Part shown: positions 35,088 to 44,662 of the stretch, one piece after another
Layout of the letters: every line of letters starts with the position of its first letter
Position numbering within the stretch: the stretch's first letter is position 1
Assembly (NCBI GenBank): GCA_041277045.1
Contig: JBGFSY010000002.1
Span: 682,001-746,000, forward strand
Direction: 5' to 3'
DNA: 64,000 bases
Origin: Reddybacter sp041277045
GTDB lineage: Bacteria; Pseudomonadota; Gammaproteobacteria; Pseudomonadales; Porticoccaceae
Program-made: the position numbers and the translations under genes
Notes under the pieces: model-generated
Database searches by the model: none
Told to the model about the DNA's origin: nothing
Seen by the model: only the letters and a program-made list of their open reading frames with translations

Positions 35088-35987
35088 ATGGTAGAAGAAC
35101 AAGCTCAGCAGTGTGGTTACGTGGCGATTGTTGGTCGTCCCAACGTGGGCAAGTCAACCTTGCTCAACCATATACTCGGTTTAAAACTGAGTATTACATC
35201 GCGCAAGCCACAAACGACGCGCCATAACGTTCTGGGCATAAAAACCTCTGATGATTGCCAGCTTATCTTTGTCGATACCCCGGGTATTCACAGTGATCAG
35301 GATAAAGCGCTTAATCGCTATATGAATAAAGCGGCTCAGACTGCAATCCGGGATGTTGATGTGATTGTGTTTGTGCTCGATCGTCTGTTATGGACAGAGG
35401 CTGATAAAGCCGTCGCTGAGAAACTGGCCACTTCGAACTCACCTGTCATCATTGCGATTAACAAGGTCGACAGGATAGACGATACAGGCGAACTTTTGCC
35501 CCATATCGAGTCCCTACAGCAACTTATGCCAAGTGCTGAGATTATTCCAGTGTCAGCCTTGCAGAAAAAAAATCTGGACTTGCTCGAAGAGCAAATCACA
35601 AAACATATTCCCCAGGAGGGGTTCCTCTTTCCTGAAGATCAGGTCACCGACCGTTCAGAACGATTTCTCGCCGCCGAGCTGGTCCGTGAAAAAATCACTC
35701 GTCAACTTGGTGCTGAACTGCCGTATCAGATTGCCGTTGAAATTGAAGCCTTCGAAATGAAGGGCCATATACGCCATATCAACGCCCTCATTTTGGTTGA
35801 GCGAGAGGGACAAAAGAAAATAATAATAGGCGAAAAGGGAAAGCGTTTAAAAAGTATTGGCCAGGCGGCTCGAATTGATATGGAGCGCCTGTTCGGCAGC
35901 AAAGTTATGCTAACCCTGTGGGTCAAAGTGCGAAGTGGTTGGTCTGACGACGATCGGGCACTGCGTAGCCTGGGTTATCAGGACTAG
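35088..35987 (+). CDS. era: GTPase Era
   Basis: Ribosome assembly GTPase that binds the 16S rRNA 3' end. G1 GRPNVGKST, switch PQTTRHNVLG, G3 DTPGI, G4 NKVD; C-terminal KH domain with IIGEKGKRLKSIGQAARIDM. 299 residues, as in E. coli (301). ATG at 35088, four bases after the rnc stop. Confidence 0.97.
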   Translation: MVEEQAQQCGYVAIVGRPNVGKSTLLNHILGLKLSITSRKPQTTRHNVLGIKTSDDCQLIFVDTPGIHSDQDKALNRYMNKAAQTAIRDVDVIVFVLDRLLWTEADKAVAEKLATSNSPVIIAINKVDRIDDTGELLPHIESLQQLMPSAEIIPVSALQKKNLDLLEEQITKHIPQEGFLFPEDQVTDRSERFLAAELVREKITRQLGAELPYQIAVEIEAFEMKGHIRHINALILVEREGQKKIIIGEKGKRLKSIGQAARIDMERLFGSKVMLTLWVKVRSGWSDDDRALRSLGYQD

Positions 35988-36069
35988 CTGAGCGCAAATC
36001 ATGAGCCCGTATTGGTTTGTCATGCCGGGTCACTGTTTGATTTCTAAGGCGCCTTTGTCTTAAACAGTA

Positions 36070-36807
36070 ATGAATAGCAGCAACGAAAAAGCCTATGTCT
36101 TGCATAGCCGGAATTATCGCGAGAGCAGTCAGTTAGTGGATTTTTTCTCGCGAGATTACGGGCGTTTGCGTGCGGTGGCAAAAGGCATGCGGGGCAGGAA
36201 GCGAGCGAAGGGTAATAATTTACAGGCCTTTACACCCTTATTATTGTCGTGGCGGGGCAGAGGTGAGCTTAAAAACCTGACGACAGTAGAGCCTTCTGGT
36301 AACAGTGCTTATTTACAGGGCGAGATGTTGTACGTTGGTTTGTATCTGAATGAATTGCTGGTGCGCCTATTGCCCGAGCATGTGCCCCACGAAAGCTTGT
36401 TTGATTGCTATGAGGTACTGATTGCTCAACTAAGTGCGAGCAATGACCCGGAGCCTCTGTTACGTCGCTTTGAACTCCTGTTATTAGAAGAAATAGGTTA
36501 TGGCCTCGATATGACTATTGAGCTTAGCGAAGATCGACCAATTTCTGCTGGCGAATGCTACTACTTTACACCTGATGATGGTTTTGTCCGCTTTGATACC
36601 TTTTCTGGCCAAGGTAATGAAGCTCTCTATGAAGGCGCTCATTTATTGGCGATAGCAAATGCTGATTATGAATTGGCAGAAGTAAGACGCTGTGCAAAAC
36701 GTTTATTGCGTTGTGCACTGCAAGCTCAACTCGGGGAGCGCCCGCTATTAAGCCGGCAATTATTTCGTCAGGCTCGTGTGCCTGATCATTCCAAGAAGGA
36801 CGAATAA
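36070..36807 (+). CDS. recO: DNA repair protein RecO
   Basis: RecFOR pathway protein that anneals single strands and loads RecA. N-terminal OB domain (AYVLHSRNYRESSQLVDFFS), helical C-terminal domain with RRFELLLLEEIGYGLDM. 245 residues, normal length. It follows era after an 80-base gap. The gene usually found next, pdxJ, is absent and acpS comes directly. Confidence 0.92.
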   Translation: MNSSNEKAYVLHSRNYRESSQLVDFFSRDYGRLRAVAKGMRGRKRAKGNNLQAFTPLLLSWRGRGELKNLTTVEPSGNSAYLQGEMLYVGLYLNELLVRLLPEHVPHESLFDCYEVLIAQLSASNDPEPLLRRFELLLLEEIGYGLDMTIELSEDRPISAGECYYFTPDDGFVRFDTFSGQGNEALYEGAHLLAIANADYELAEVRRCAKRLLRCALQAQLGERPLLSRQLFRQARVPDHSKKDE

Positions 36808-36821
36808 TAGATGAGTCTTGC

Positions 36822-37205
36822 GTGATAGTGGGTATAGGCAGTGACCTGGTACATATTAGCCGGATAGAGGCTGTATTGGAGCGCCAGGGTGAGGCCTTTG
36901 CCAAGCGTATTTTACGCTCTGAGGAGTTTGAAACTTTTTGTCAGAAAAACAACCCAAGGCAGCAAGCCGCCTTCCTGGCGAAGCGTTTTGCCGCTAAAGA
37001 GGCACTGAGTAAAGCGCTCAAAACCGGTATTGGTGAAGTTTCGTGGCAGCATATTCTGGTGAGTAATACAGCCAGTGGGGCACCTGAAATGACACTGTCA
37101 GATCAGGCTTTAAAGGTTTTCAGTACCTTAGGGGCAAAGAATATTCACCTCAGCCTGTCAGATGAGCAGGATATGGCAATGGCCTTTGTTGTGTTAAGTG
37201 CCTAG
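36822..37205 (+). CDS. acpS: Holo-[acyl-carrier-protein] synthase
   Basis: Transfers phosphopantetheine from CoA to acyl carrier protein. Motif I VGIGSDLVHISRIE near the N-terminus contains the Mg-binding Asp; motif III RFAAKEALSKAL holds the second acidic ligand. 127 residues (E. coli 126). Start GTG at 36822. 14 bases after recO. Confidence 0.95.
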   Translation: MIVGIGSDLVHISRIEAVLERQGEAFAKRILRSEEFETFCQKNNPRQQAAFLAKRFAAKEALSKALKTGIGEVSWQHILVSNTASGAPEMTLSDQALKVFSTLGAKNIHLSLSDEQDMAMAFVVLSA

Positions 37206-37352
37206 CAAGCTTGTTCTGTTTAAGTGGAATAATAATTATATTAGTAAAGTATGTCGATATGCCCAAGCTGTCTTAGGAATGGGGGCAATTAAATCGATAG
37301 TGGTGGCCTGCAGGCCTAAAATAGAATTTTTGTGAGTAGGTACAAGCTAAAC

Positions 37353-38243
37353 ATGGAATATCCGACCATAGAGTCCTGTATTGGCAATACGCCGCTGGTG
37401 CGATTGCAGCGTCTCAGTGCGGGGCGCAACAATACAATTCTACTTAAACTTGAAGGTAATAACCCCGCAGGTTCCGTAAAAGACCGTCCCGCCCTGAGCA
37501 TGATTGCTCGCGCTGAAGCAAGGGGTACGATCAAGCCCGGTGATACCTTAATTGAAGCGACTAGCGGCAATACGGGGATAGCCCTGGCAATGGTAGCGGC
37601 GATTAAGGGCTACCGAATGATTTTGATTATGCCTGATCATATGACGGAAGAGCGCAAGGAGGCGATGCTTGCCTACGGAGCAGAGCTCATTCTGGTTACC
37701 CAGGAAGAGGGCATGGAGGGTGCTCGAGATCTCGCGTTACAAATGCAAAAAGGCGATAAAGGCCTGGTGCTTGACCAGTTTAATAATGCCGATAATCCGC
37801 TCTCACATATCGAAGGCACGGGGCCTGAGATTTGGCAGCAAACGGGGGGCGAAGTGACGCACTTTGTCGCCGCTATGGGTACCACTGGCACGATTATGGG
37901 TGTCTCTCAGGCCCTGAAAGCCTGCAATAAAAATATCCAGATCGTTGGCTTACAACCGGCGGAGGGCGCGAGTATTCCCGGTATTCGGCGCTGGCCTAAG
38001 GCCTACCTCCCCGGTATTTTTGATTCTGCAAGCATTGATACAATATTGGATATTGGCCAGCAGGAGGCTGAGGACACCATGCGTGACCTGGCCCGTAAAG
38101 AGGGTGTTTTTTGCGGTGTATCATCGGGCGGTGCTGTTGCTGGCGCATTGCGACTGGCCAGTGAATTGGAAGACTCAACAATAGTTGTGTCGATTTCTGA
38201 TCGTGGCGATCGCTACCTTTCCTCCGGGATTTTCAATGCCTGA
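37353..38243 (+). CDS. cysM: Cysteine synthase B
   Basis: PLP enzyme making cysteine from O-acetylserine and sulfide or thiosulfate. N-terminal signature IGNTPLVRLQRL; the PLP lysine is in GSVKDRPAL; phosphate loop TSGNTGIAL. The shorter length and sequence fit CysM rather than CysK. Start chosen at the ATG at 37353 (MEYPTIESCIGNTP); a GTG at 37332 is possible. 296 residues. Followed by relA, as in Pseudomonas, but without rlmD between. Confidence 0.92.
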   Translation: MEYPTIESCIGNTPLVRLQRLSAGRNNTILLKLEGNNPAGSVKDRPALSMIARAEARGTIKPGDTLIEATSGNTGIALAMVAAIKGYRMILIMPDHMTEERKEAMLAYGAELILVTQEEGMEGARDLALQMQKGDKGLVLDQFNNADNPLSHIEGTGPEIWQQTGGEVTHFVAAMGTTGTIMGVSQALKACNKNIQIVGLQPAEGASIPGIRRWPKAYLPGIFDSASIDTILDIGQQEAEDTMRDLARKEGVFCGVSSGGAVAGALRLASELEDSTIVVSISDRGDRYLSSGIFNA

Positions 38244-38283
38244 TGACAATTATTATTCAGTTCTGTTGACCTAGGAGCATTCG

Positions 38284-40518
38284 TTGGTACACGTCCGAGA
38301 AATTCATGCAGCGCCATTGGCGGATCTTGCCGACATCGAAGCCTGGCTCGACAAAACTGCGCATAAATGCCAACTCGATAAATCTGCTCGAGAGAGTTTG
38401 GGCCAAGCTGCTGAACTGGCGCGGAAGACAGAAGAAAGTGCTCTGCTTGTGGGCGAATCAGTGTTTCGCGGCAGTATTTTACAAATGGGCCTGGAAATTG
38501 CGGACATCCTCTCCGATCTACGCATGGACTGTGAAGGCTTACAAGCGGCTATTTTGTACCGCGCTGTGCGCGAGGGAAAACTGGATATTACCGTTGTTCG
38601 TAGTACCTTTGGCGAGAATGTAGCGACACTAATTAGTAATGTACTCCGCATGGCGGTGATCAGTGGGTTGCGTAGTGATTCTCAGCAAGGTGTATTTGGC
38701 CAGGATGCGGGTCGCCAAGCCAGTAAAGTGAGAGAAATGCTGGTGTCGCTGATTGATGATGTGCGTGTTGCGCTGATCAAACTGGCTGAACGTACCTGTG
38801 CCATTCGAATGGTTAAAACGGCCCCGGAAGAAAAGCGTAGGAAGGTTGCACGGGAGATTTTTGATGTCTACGCACCTCTTGCCGACCGGCTGGGCATAGG
38901 GCAATTAAAGTGGGAGCTGGAAGACCTGGCTTTTCGTTATCTCGAGGCTGAGGAGTATCAACAAATTGCCCGCTTGCTCGATGAAAAACGTATTGATCGC
39001 CAACAATATATCGATACCGCAATTGCGACCATTAAAGACGAACTGAATAAAATTAGTAAACGCAGTGATGTCACAGGGCGAGCAAAACATATTTACAGTA
39101 TCTGGCGGAAAATGCACCGCAAAGATATTGGCTTCTCCCAAGTATACGATATTCGAGCTATCAGGGTACTGGTGCCAACCGTTAGTGATTGCTACACGGT
39201 GTTGGGCATTGTCCACAGCAAATGGCGGAACATCCCCAATGAGTTCGATGACTATATCGCCTCACCAAAAGAGAATGGTTATCAATCCCTGCACACTGCC
39301 GTTATTGGACCGGGGCGAAAAGTTGTAGAAGTACAGATTAGAACCTATGAAATGCACGAAGAATCCGAGCTGGGTATTTGCGCGCATTGGCAATATAAAG
39401 ACAGTGAAAGAAGTACTTCAGGTGAAAACTATGAAGGGAAAATTGCCTGGCTCAGACAGGTGCTGGAATGGCATGAAAATCTTGACGACTTTATCGAGCT
39501 GGAAATTGGCACAGAGCAGGTGTATGTCTTCACACCCGATGGCCATATTATTGATCTGCCGGTGGGTGCAACGCCGGTTGATTTTGCCTATAGGGTGCAT
39601 ACGCAAATTGGCCATCGTTGCCGCGGAGCAAAGGTCAATGGTGGCATTGTCAGTCTGAGTTCAAGGTTGAAAACCGGTGATCAAGTCGAAATTATCACTG
39701 GCAAATTCGATGCCCCACGGCGAGACTGGCTGGTGAAATCTCTGGGTTATTTGCAGTCCACCCGGGCCCGCTCCAAGGTTAAGCAGTGGTTTCGCGCCCA
39801 AAATCGTGAGCAAAATATCGAGGCTGGGCAGCGCATACTCGACCGAGAGTTCCGTCATCTCGGGATTGATTTGTCACAGATGGACAGCATCGCGAGTACC
39901 TTTAATAAACAGGGTTCCGATAGTTTATATGCAGCAATTGGTGCCGGTGATGTGAGTGCCACTCAGGTTATTAGTGCCGCTCAGAGCAGTCTTAAAGTCA
40001 GTGGCCGTGAACCAGCACCACAGGTGCCGAATGCCAGTCGTTACGCAGAATCCCCCTTCTATATTTACGGCGTCGGTAACTTGCTGACTCGGATTGCACG
40101 TTGTTGTGCTCCTCAGCCGGGTGATGATATTTTTGGATATTTAACGAATAGTCACTGCGTTAGTATTCATCGTTCTGATTGTGGATCTCTACTGCGTCTA
40201 CAGGCCGAAGAACCACGACGTGTACTAAAATTGACCTGGGGTGGGGCTCCTGAGCAGCGTTATCCCGTTAAGATCCGCATAAGCTCCTACAACAGAGGTG
40301 GTTTGTTAAGTGATATTACCGGCCTGATTGACGGGGAAGGGCTATCCATTGGTGCTTTGAATAGCTCGGAAACAAATGATGGCTTAATTGATACAGAGTT
40401 CTCTACCGAGGTGATCGATATGGAAGAACTCAGTGGGCTGCTTGGCAAGTTATGCCAAATTGATAATGTTGTTGATGCCTGTCGCCTGGTTGAGTCGGAA
40501 CCAACAGATGCCAACTGA
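38284..40518 (+). CDS. relA: (p)ppGpp synthetase RelA
   Basis: Ribosome-linked alarmone synthetase of the stringent response. The hydrolase-like N-terminal domain lacks the HD pair (AAILYRAVREGKLDITVV where active enzymes have HD), as in RelA but not SpoT. Synthetase motifs: SPKENGYQSLHTAV and EVQIRTYEMHEESELGICAH. TGS domain at VYVFTPDGHIIDLPVGATP and C-terminal ACT domain. 744 residues. The start is TTG at 38284 behind AGGAG with ideal spacing; no ATG fits. Confidence 0.96.
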   Translation: MVHVREIHAAPLADLADIEAWLDKTAHKCQLDKSARESLGQAAELARKTEESALLVGESVFRGSILQMGLEIADILSDLRMDCEGLQAAILYRAVREGKLDITVVRSTFGENVATLISNVLRMAVISGLRSDSQQGVFGQDAGRQASKVREMLVSLIDDVRVALIKLAERTCAIRMVKTAPEEKRRKVAREIFDVYAPLADRLGIGQLKWELEDLAFRYLEAEEYQQIARLLDEKRIDRQQYIDTAIATIKDELNKISKRSDVTGRAKHIYSIWRKMHRKDIGFSQVYDIRAIRVLVPTVSDCYTVLGIVHSKWRNIPNEFDDYIASPKENGYQSLHTAVIGPGRKVVEVQIRTYEMHEESELGICAHWQYKDSERSTSGENYEGKIAWLRQVLEWHENLDDFIELEIGTEQVYVFTPDGHIIDLPVGATPVDFAYRVHTQIGHRCRGAKVNGGIVSLSSRLKTGDQVEIITGKFDAPRRDWLVKSLGYLQSTRARSKVKQWFRAQNREQNIEAGQRILDREFRHLGIDLSQMDSIASTFNKQGSDSLYAAIGAGDVSATQVISAAQSSLKVSGREPAPQVPNASRYAESPFYIYGVGNLLTRIARCCAPQPGDDIFGYLTNSHCVSIHRSDCGSLLRLQAEEPRRVLKLTWGGAPEQRYPVKIRISSYNRGGLLSDITGLIDGEGLSIGALNSSETNDGLIDTEFSTEVIDMEELSGLLGKLCQIDNVVDACRLVESEPTDAN

Positions 40519-41344
40519 AAGTAAACCTGGCAGTATCGATGATCTACTCCATTTAATGGCTCGCCTACGTAAGCCAGAAACGGGTTGCCCGTGGGATATT
40601 AAACAGGATTTTCATAGCATCGTACCCCATACCTTGGAAGAGACCTATGAAGTTGTCGATGCCATCGAGCGGGGTGACTTTACGCATTTGCGAGAGGAGC
40701 TTGGGGACCTGCTTTTTCAGGTTATTTTCTATTGTCAGATGGCTAAAGAGCAGGGCTTGTTTGAATTTTCTGATGTTGCTGATGGGCTCAATGCCAAGCT
40801 GCTAAAACGTCACCCTCACGTATTTCCAGACGGCACCTTAAGTAGCGAGCGTATAGGGGAGGCAGCGCCGGAACAAACTAAAATTCGAAACACATGGGAA
40901 AAGTTGAAAGCCCAAGACCGTTTCAATAAAGGGCAGAAGGGGCGTTTGGCAGATATTCCACTTGCGATTCCATCACTCAGTCGTGCTGAAAAACTGCAAA
41001 AAAGGGCTGCTAATCATGGCTTTGACTGGCCCGATTACCCGCCCGTTTTAGATAAAATCAATGAAGAACTTGGCGAATTAAAAGAGGCTATTGATTTAAA
41101 TAACGACCAGCATATTGAAGAAGAACTCGGTGATTTGATTTTTGCCTGCGTCAATCTTGGTCGCCACAGGGGTATTAACCTTGAAGCTTGCCTGCGACGA
41201 GCCAATCGGAAATTTGAAGCCCGCTTCCATAGGATGGAGGTGATTGCCGGTAATAGCAGCCTCGATTTTGAAGGCTTGAGCCTAGAGGCGAAAAACGACT
41301 TGTGGGAAGAGGTTAAAAAAGCCGAAAAAAACGCCTCTAACTAG
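40508..41344 (+). CDS. mazG: Nucleoside triphosphate pyrophosphohydrolase MazG
   Basis: Hydrolyses (d)NTPs to monophosphates. Two tandem MazG domains: the first has LRKPETGCPWDIKQ and EETYEVVDAIERGD with EELGDLLFQVIFY; the second has GFDWPDYPPVLDKINEELGE and EEELGDLIFACVN. 278 residues from the ATG at 40508, overlapping relA by 11 bases; E. coli is 263. Pairing with relA is common and MazG can modulate (p)ppGpp effects. Confidence 0.94.
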   Translation: MPTESKPGSIDDLLHLMARLRKPETGCPWDIKQDFHSIVPHTLEETYEVVDAIERGDFTHLREELGDLLFQVIFYCQMAKEQGLFEFSDVADGLNAKLLKRHPHVFPDGTLSSERIGEAAPEQTKIRNTWEKLKAQDRFNKGQKGRLADIPLAIPSLSRAEKLQKRAANHGFDWPDYPPVLDKINEELGELKEAIDLNNDQHIEEELGDLIFACVNLGRHRGINLEACLRRANRKFEARFHRMEVIAGNSSLDFEGLSLEAKNDLWEEVKKAEKNASN

Positions 41345-41524
41345 CTGCTTAGATCCGCTCTACGACTTGTAGAAAAACCCCATACAGTGTAAGGTTCGGC
41401 CTTTTTTTTGGTGCCGTTAAGCTTTTATCAAGGGAGCAAATGGGTAATGCTCGGGTGATTCTAATTCTCATCCAGCCATCCTGTCTTTTGATATTCGGTA
41501 TCTGCCCGTCAATTGGAGAACATA

Positions 41525-42178
41525 ATGCGATTAATCCTTCTAGGACCGCCCGGAGCTGGGAAAGGAACCCAGGCACAATTTATTTCGGATAAATACGGTA
41601 TACCTCAAATTTCTACCGGCGACATGCTACGTGCTGCAGTCAAGGCAGGCACAGAGCTTGGCTTAAAAGCCAAAGATATTATGGCTTCCGGTGGTCTGGT
41701 TTCTGATGACTTGATTATTGATTTGGTGAAGGAACGTATTCAGCAGGCTGATTGCGTTAATGGTTTTCTGTTTGATGGTTTTCCTCGAACAATTCCTCAG
41801 GCTCAAGCCCTTGTTGATGCGGAAATTACAATCGAGGCGGTGCTGGAAATTCACGTCGCCGATAATGAGATCGTTTCAAGATTAAGCGGGCGACGCGTAC
41901 ATGAAGCATCGGGGCGTATATATCATGTTGAACATAACCCGCCTAAGTCTGAAGGGCTTGATGATGCGACAGGCGAAGCCCTGATTCAGCGTGTTGACGA
42001 TAGTGAAGAAACGGTACGCAATAGATTGAATATCTACCATGAGCAAACTGAGCCGCTGGTTGCTTTCTATGAGCAGCTTCTTAAAGAAGGCAAAAAGCCT
42101 GCGCCGCGCAATGCCCGTGTTGATGGTGTTGGCGCTCTTGATGAGGTTCAGAGTCGCATTACAGCAGCCCTTGCATAG
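41525..42178 (+). CDS. adk: Adenylate kinase
   Basis: Converts ATP + AMP to 2 ADP. P-loop GPPGAGKGTQ; AMP-site FDGFPRTIPQA; LID domain starting GRRVHEASGRIYHVEHNPPK; motif ALIQRVDDSEETVRNRL. 217 residues, long (LID) form without zinc cysteines. The ATG at 41525 has GGAG seven bases upstream. Followed 84 bases later by hemH. Confidence 0.97.
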   Translation: MRLILLGPPGAGKGTQAQFISDKYGIPQISTGDMLRAAVKAGTELGLKAKDIMASGGLVSDDLIIDLVKERIQQADCVNGFLFDGFPRTIPQAQALVDAEITIEAVLEIHVADNEIVSRLSGRRVHEASGRIYHVEHNPPKSEGLDDATGEALIQRVDDSEETVRNRLNIYHEQTEPLVAFYEQLLKEGKKPAPRNARVDGVGALDEVQSRITAALA

Positions 42179-42262
42179 TTTCTTTATAACCCCCGGTCTT
42201 CACTATTGTTGCCCATAGTAGGTATCGCACTATATTGGCAAAGCTCATAGTCTTATCAAATT

Positions 42263-43294
42263 GTGAAGCAAATACAGGCTAAACCTGAGCCTGTGAAACA
42301 GCCGGGGGATCAACCGTTGTCTTTAGAAAAAATCGGCGTCATCTTAGTTAATCTTGGTACACCAGCGGCGTCAGATCCTCGCTCGGTGGGCCGGTATTTA
42401 CGCGAATTTCTTTCTGATCCGCGAGTAGTAGAAATTCCCCGCTTGTTTTGGTGGTGCCTGCTTAATTTTTTTATCGTCCCTCTTCGTTCACGTAAAGTGA
42501 GTGAAAACTATCGCTCTATTTGGCTTGATGAAGGTTCGCCCCTGAAGGTTATCACCGAGCGACAAGTGGTAGCTCTGCAATCTATACTTGAAAACAATAG
42601 TGAGCAGGAATTTATTACCACTTATGCCATGACCTATGGCGAGCAGTCTATTTCAGACAGCGTTCGAAACTTACGGCAGCAAGGTGCAGATAAAATAGTC
42701 ATCCTGCCTTTGTTCCCGCAATATTCTGCGAGTACAACAGCCGCTGTTTACGATCAACTCGCTGATCTGGTCAAAGACTATCGCGATATTCCCGATATAC
42801 GAATTGTTCATCACTACTATGATTCTCAGAGCTATATTGATGCTCTTGTCGACTCCGTGCGGCAGCACTGGCAGGAAAATGGACAGGCCGAGTGCTTATT
42901 AATGTCATTCCACGGCATACCAAAGAAATACGTCGATCAGGGCGACCCCTACTATGTCCAATGCCTGGCAACTGCACGGGCTCTATCAATTCGCCTGGAT
43001 TTGTCTTCACAGCAGTGGGCTTTCAGTTTTCAATCACGCTTCGGCCGTTTGGAATGGGTAAAACCCTATACTGATCAGGTGTTAGAAGTCTGGGGTAGGC
43101 GCGGACTGGAAAGTGTCGATGTAATTTGTCCGGCATTTTCAAGTGACTGTCTTGAGACGCTCGAAGAAATAAATCAAGTTAATCGCCAGTTATTTTTGCA
43201 AGCTGGAGGCAAAAAGTTCTCAATGATTCCCTGTTTAAACGACTCCCCTTTACATATTAAATTGCTCAAAGAGCTCGTTTATAATCGGCTCTAA
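42263..43294 (+). CDS. hemH: Ferrochelatase
   Basis: Inserts Fe2+ into protoporphyrin IX, the last step of heme synthesis. Motifs: GVILVNLGTP at the N-terminus, TYAMTYGEQSISD, LPLFPQYSASTTAAV, the metal-site histidine in LLMSFHGIPKKYVDQGDPY, and FQSRFGRLEWVKPYT with CPAFSSDCLETLEEI. 343 residues from a GTG at 42263; a TTG at 42317 behind GGGGG would remove 18 non-conserved residues and is a serious alternative. Heme demand from the cco operon fits, though not linked. Confidence 0.95.
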   Translation: MKQIQAKPEPVKQPGDQPLSLEKIGVILVNLGTPAASDPRSVGRYLREFLSDPRVVEIPRLFWWCLLNFFIVPLRSRKVSENYRSIWLDEGSPLKVITERQVVALQSILENNSEQEFITTYAMTYGEQSISDSVRNLRQQGADKIVILPLFPQYSASTTAAVYDQLADLVKDYRDIPDIRIVHHYYDSQSYIDALVDSVRQHWQENGQAECLLMSFHGIPKKYVDQGDPYYVQCLATARALSIRLDLSSQQWAFSFQSRFGRLEWVKPYTDQVLEVWGRRGLESVDVICPAFSSDCLETLEEINQVNRQLFLQAGGKKFSMIPCLNDSPLHIKLLKELVYNRL

Positions 43295-43539
43295 ATCCTT
43301 GTACAGCTGGCAATTATGGCATCATAAAAATAACAAGCGAAACTTGACTGATGCTAATGACACATATCTTTGCGTGATTTGTCTCAAAAATAATAATAAT
43401 TAAAGTTTTATGCCTGTGTTGTCTTGTTTTAACTAGCAATTTGTGGACACCTCATAATTTATCCACTAAAATTCGCGTACTTGGTTAAAAAATCAAGTAA
43501 TTTATTAATTGCTTTAAATTATTTTTCAGGAGCATTTGT

Positions 43540-44490
43540 ATGCCACGCCCTGCAAGCAAAAAGAAACCCGCAAAACCAGTAGTAAAAAGTACTGTTACCA
43601 GTGCCGGATCAGTTGCGGAAAAAGTATTGGAAAAAGCGCTGAAACAGCTGGATGCTCAAAGCGGAAAATTACGAATTGCCAGGGATAAGCTTCGTCAAAA
43701 AAGAGTAAGTGTTGCAAAAAATGCAACTTCTGCGGCTACTGCAGCTTTGGATAAAGCTTATGCGGCAGTAACAACGCATGCGGTTTCTCATTCTGAATTG
43801 ACTAATTCCGTGCGACTCGCCAAAGCTGAGGTGCGTATAGAAGCAGTTTTGAATAAAACCCATGAAGCTCAAGAAGCGGCTCAGTTAAAGTTCGAGAAAG
43901 CAGCGCTGACAATGGCTAAAAATTCAGCGGCAGAATTAAAAGCTGCGGTTGAGAAATTCGAGCAACGTTGGTTAAAGCAACGTGAACAAGCCAACGCCAA
44001 AAAGCTAAAACTCATTGCCACGCGTTCTCGCACCAAGGTCAAGGCTACTGAGAAAAAAGCCAAATCTGAGGCTTCAGCTATTCGCAAGCGTGCGAACAAG
44101 CTTAGCGCCAAGCCCGTAGCCACTCCAGGTCGCCCTGGCCGCCCGTCGGGTTCTGTTGCCAAAACCACAAAATCAGGCGTCGCTCCCAAGCGTAGAGGTC
44201 GCCCTGCCAAGGTTGTGGCCAAATCGGCTGCTAGCACTAGTACTGAGCCCAAGCGTAGAGGCCGTCCACCAAAAGCTGCTTCCGCTGAGAAAGTTACGGT
44301 AAGCAAGACACAGAAAAGTACTGAAGCACCGAAAAGACGTGGCCGTCCACCAAGGGCCAAACCTGCAGTCGCAGCTAAAGCGACTAAAAAAGTGAGTAAG
44401 GCTAAAGTAACAGCCAAAAAAAGTACCACAGCGAGTAAGGCTGGCGCACCGAAAAGACGTGGCCGTCCACCAAAGGTTGCAAAATCTTAA
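43540..44490 (+). CDS. AT-hook, histone H1-like DNA-binding protein (AlgP-like)
   Basis: 316 residues, strongly basic. Residues about 20-190 form an Ala/Lys/Glu-rich helical region, likely coiled coil. The C-terminal third has five AT-hook-like repeats: RPGRPSG, KRRGRPAK, KRRGRPPK, KRRGRPPR, KRRGRPPK, each separated by Lys/Ala/Ser linkers. Such proteins bind the minor groove of A/T-rich DNA; in Pseudomonas the similar AlgP is tied to alginate control. The rpoE (AlgU) system lies in the same window. GGAG precedes the ATG. Terminator at 44509-44540. Exact function unknown; repeat regions vary rapidly among relatives. Confidence 0.8.
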   Translation: MPRPASKKKPAKPVVKSTVTSAGSVAEKVLEKALKQLDAQSGKLRIARDKLRQKRVSVAKNATSAATAALDKAYAAVTTHAVSHSELTNSVRLAKAEVRIEAVLNKTHEAQEAAQLKFEKAALTMAKNSAAELKAAVEKFEQRWLKQREQANAKKLKLIATRSRTKVKATEKKAKSEASAIRKRANKLSAKPVATPGRPGRPSGSVAKTTKSGVAPKRRGRPAKVVAKSAASTSTEPKRRGRPPKAASAEKVTVSKTQKSTEAPKRRGRPPRAKPAVAAKATKKVSKAKVTAKKSTTASKAGAPKRRGRPPKVAKS

Positions 44491-44508
44491 TAGTTGCTTA
44501 GGCTATTT

Positions 44509-44540
44509 AATAAGCCCTCCTTCGTTGGGGGGTTTTTTTT
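44509..44540 (+). terminator. Rho-independent terminator after the AT-hook gene
   Basis: CCCTCC, loop TTCGTT, GGGGGG (with one G-T pair), followed by eight Ts. Confidence 0.8.
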
Positions 44541-44662
44541 GTCAGATATTTTCCTATAGTGACGTAAATAGTTGATCAGCTAGTTATAATTGATTTGTCC
44601 TTCCGATCAATCACTTTACATAGGTCTTACTTAAGGCCCTGATTTTTAAAAGTTAGAATGTT

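Noticed and set aside
41390..41412. Short hairpin with TTCGG loop and T-run after mazG
   Set aside because: The stem is only 4 bp (AAGG/CCTT); too weak to call a terminator.
43881..44429. 182-codon minus-strand frame opposite the AT-hook gene
   Set aside because: A shadow of the repetitive Lys/Ala/Arg codons of the real gene; no start signal.
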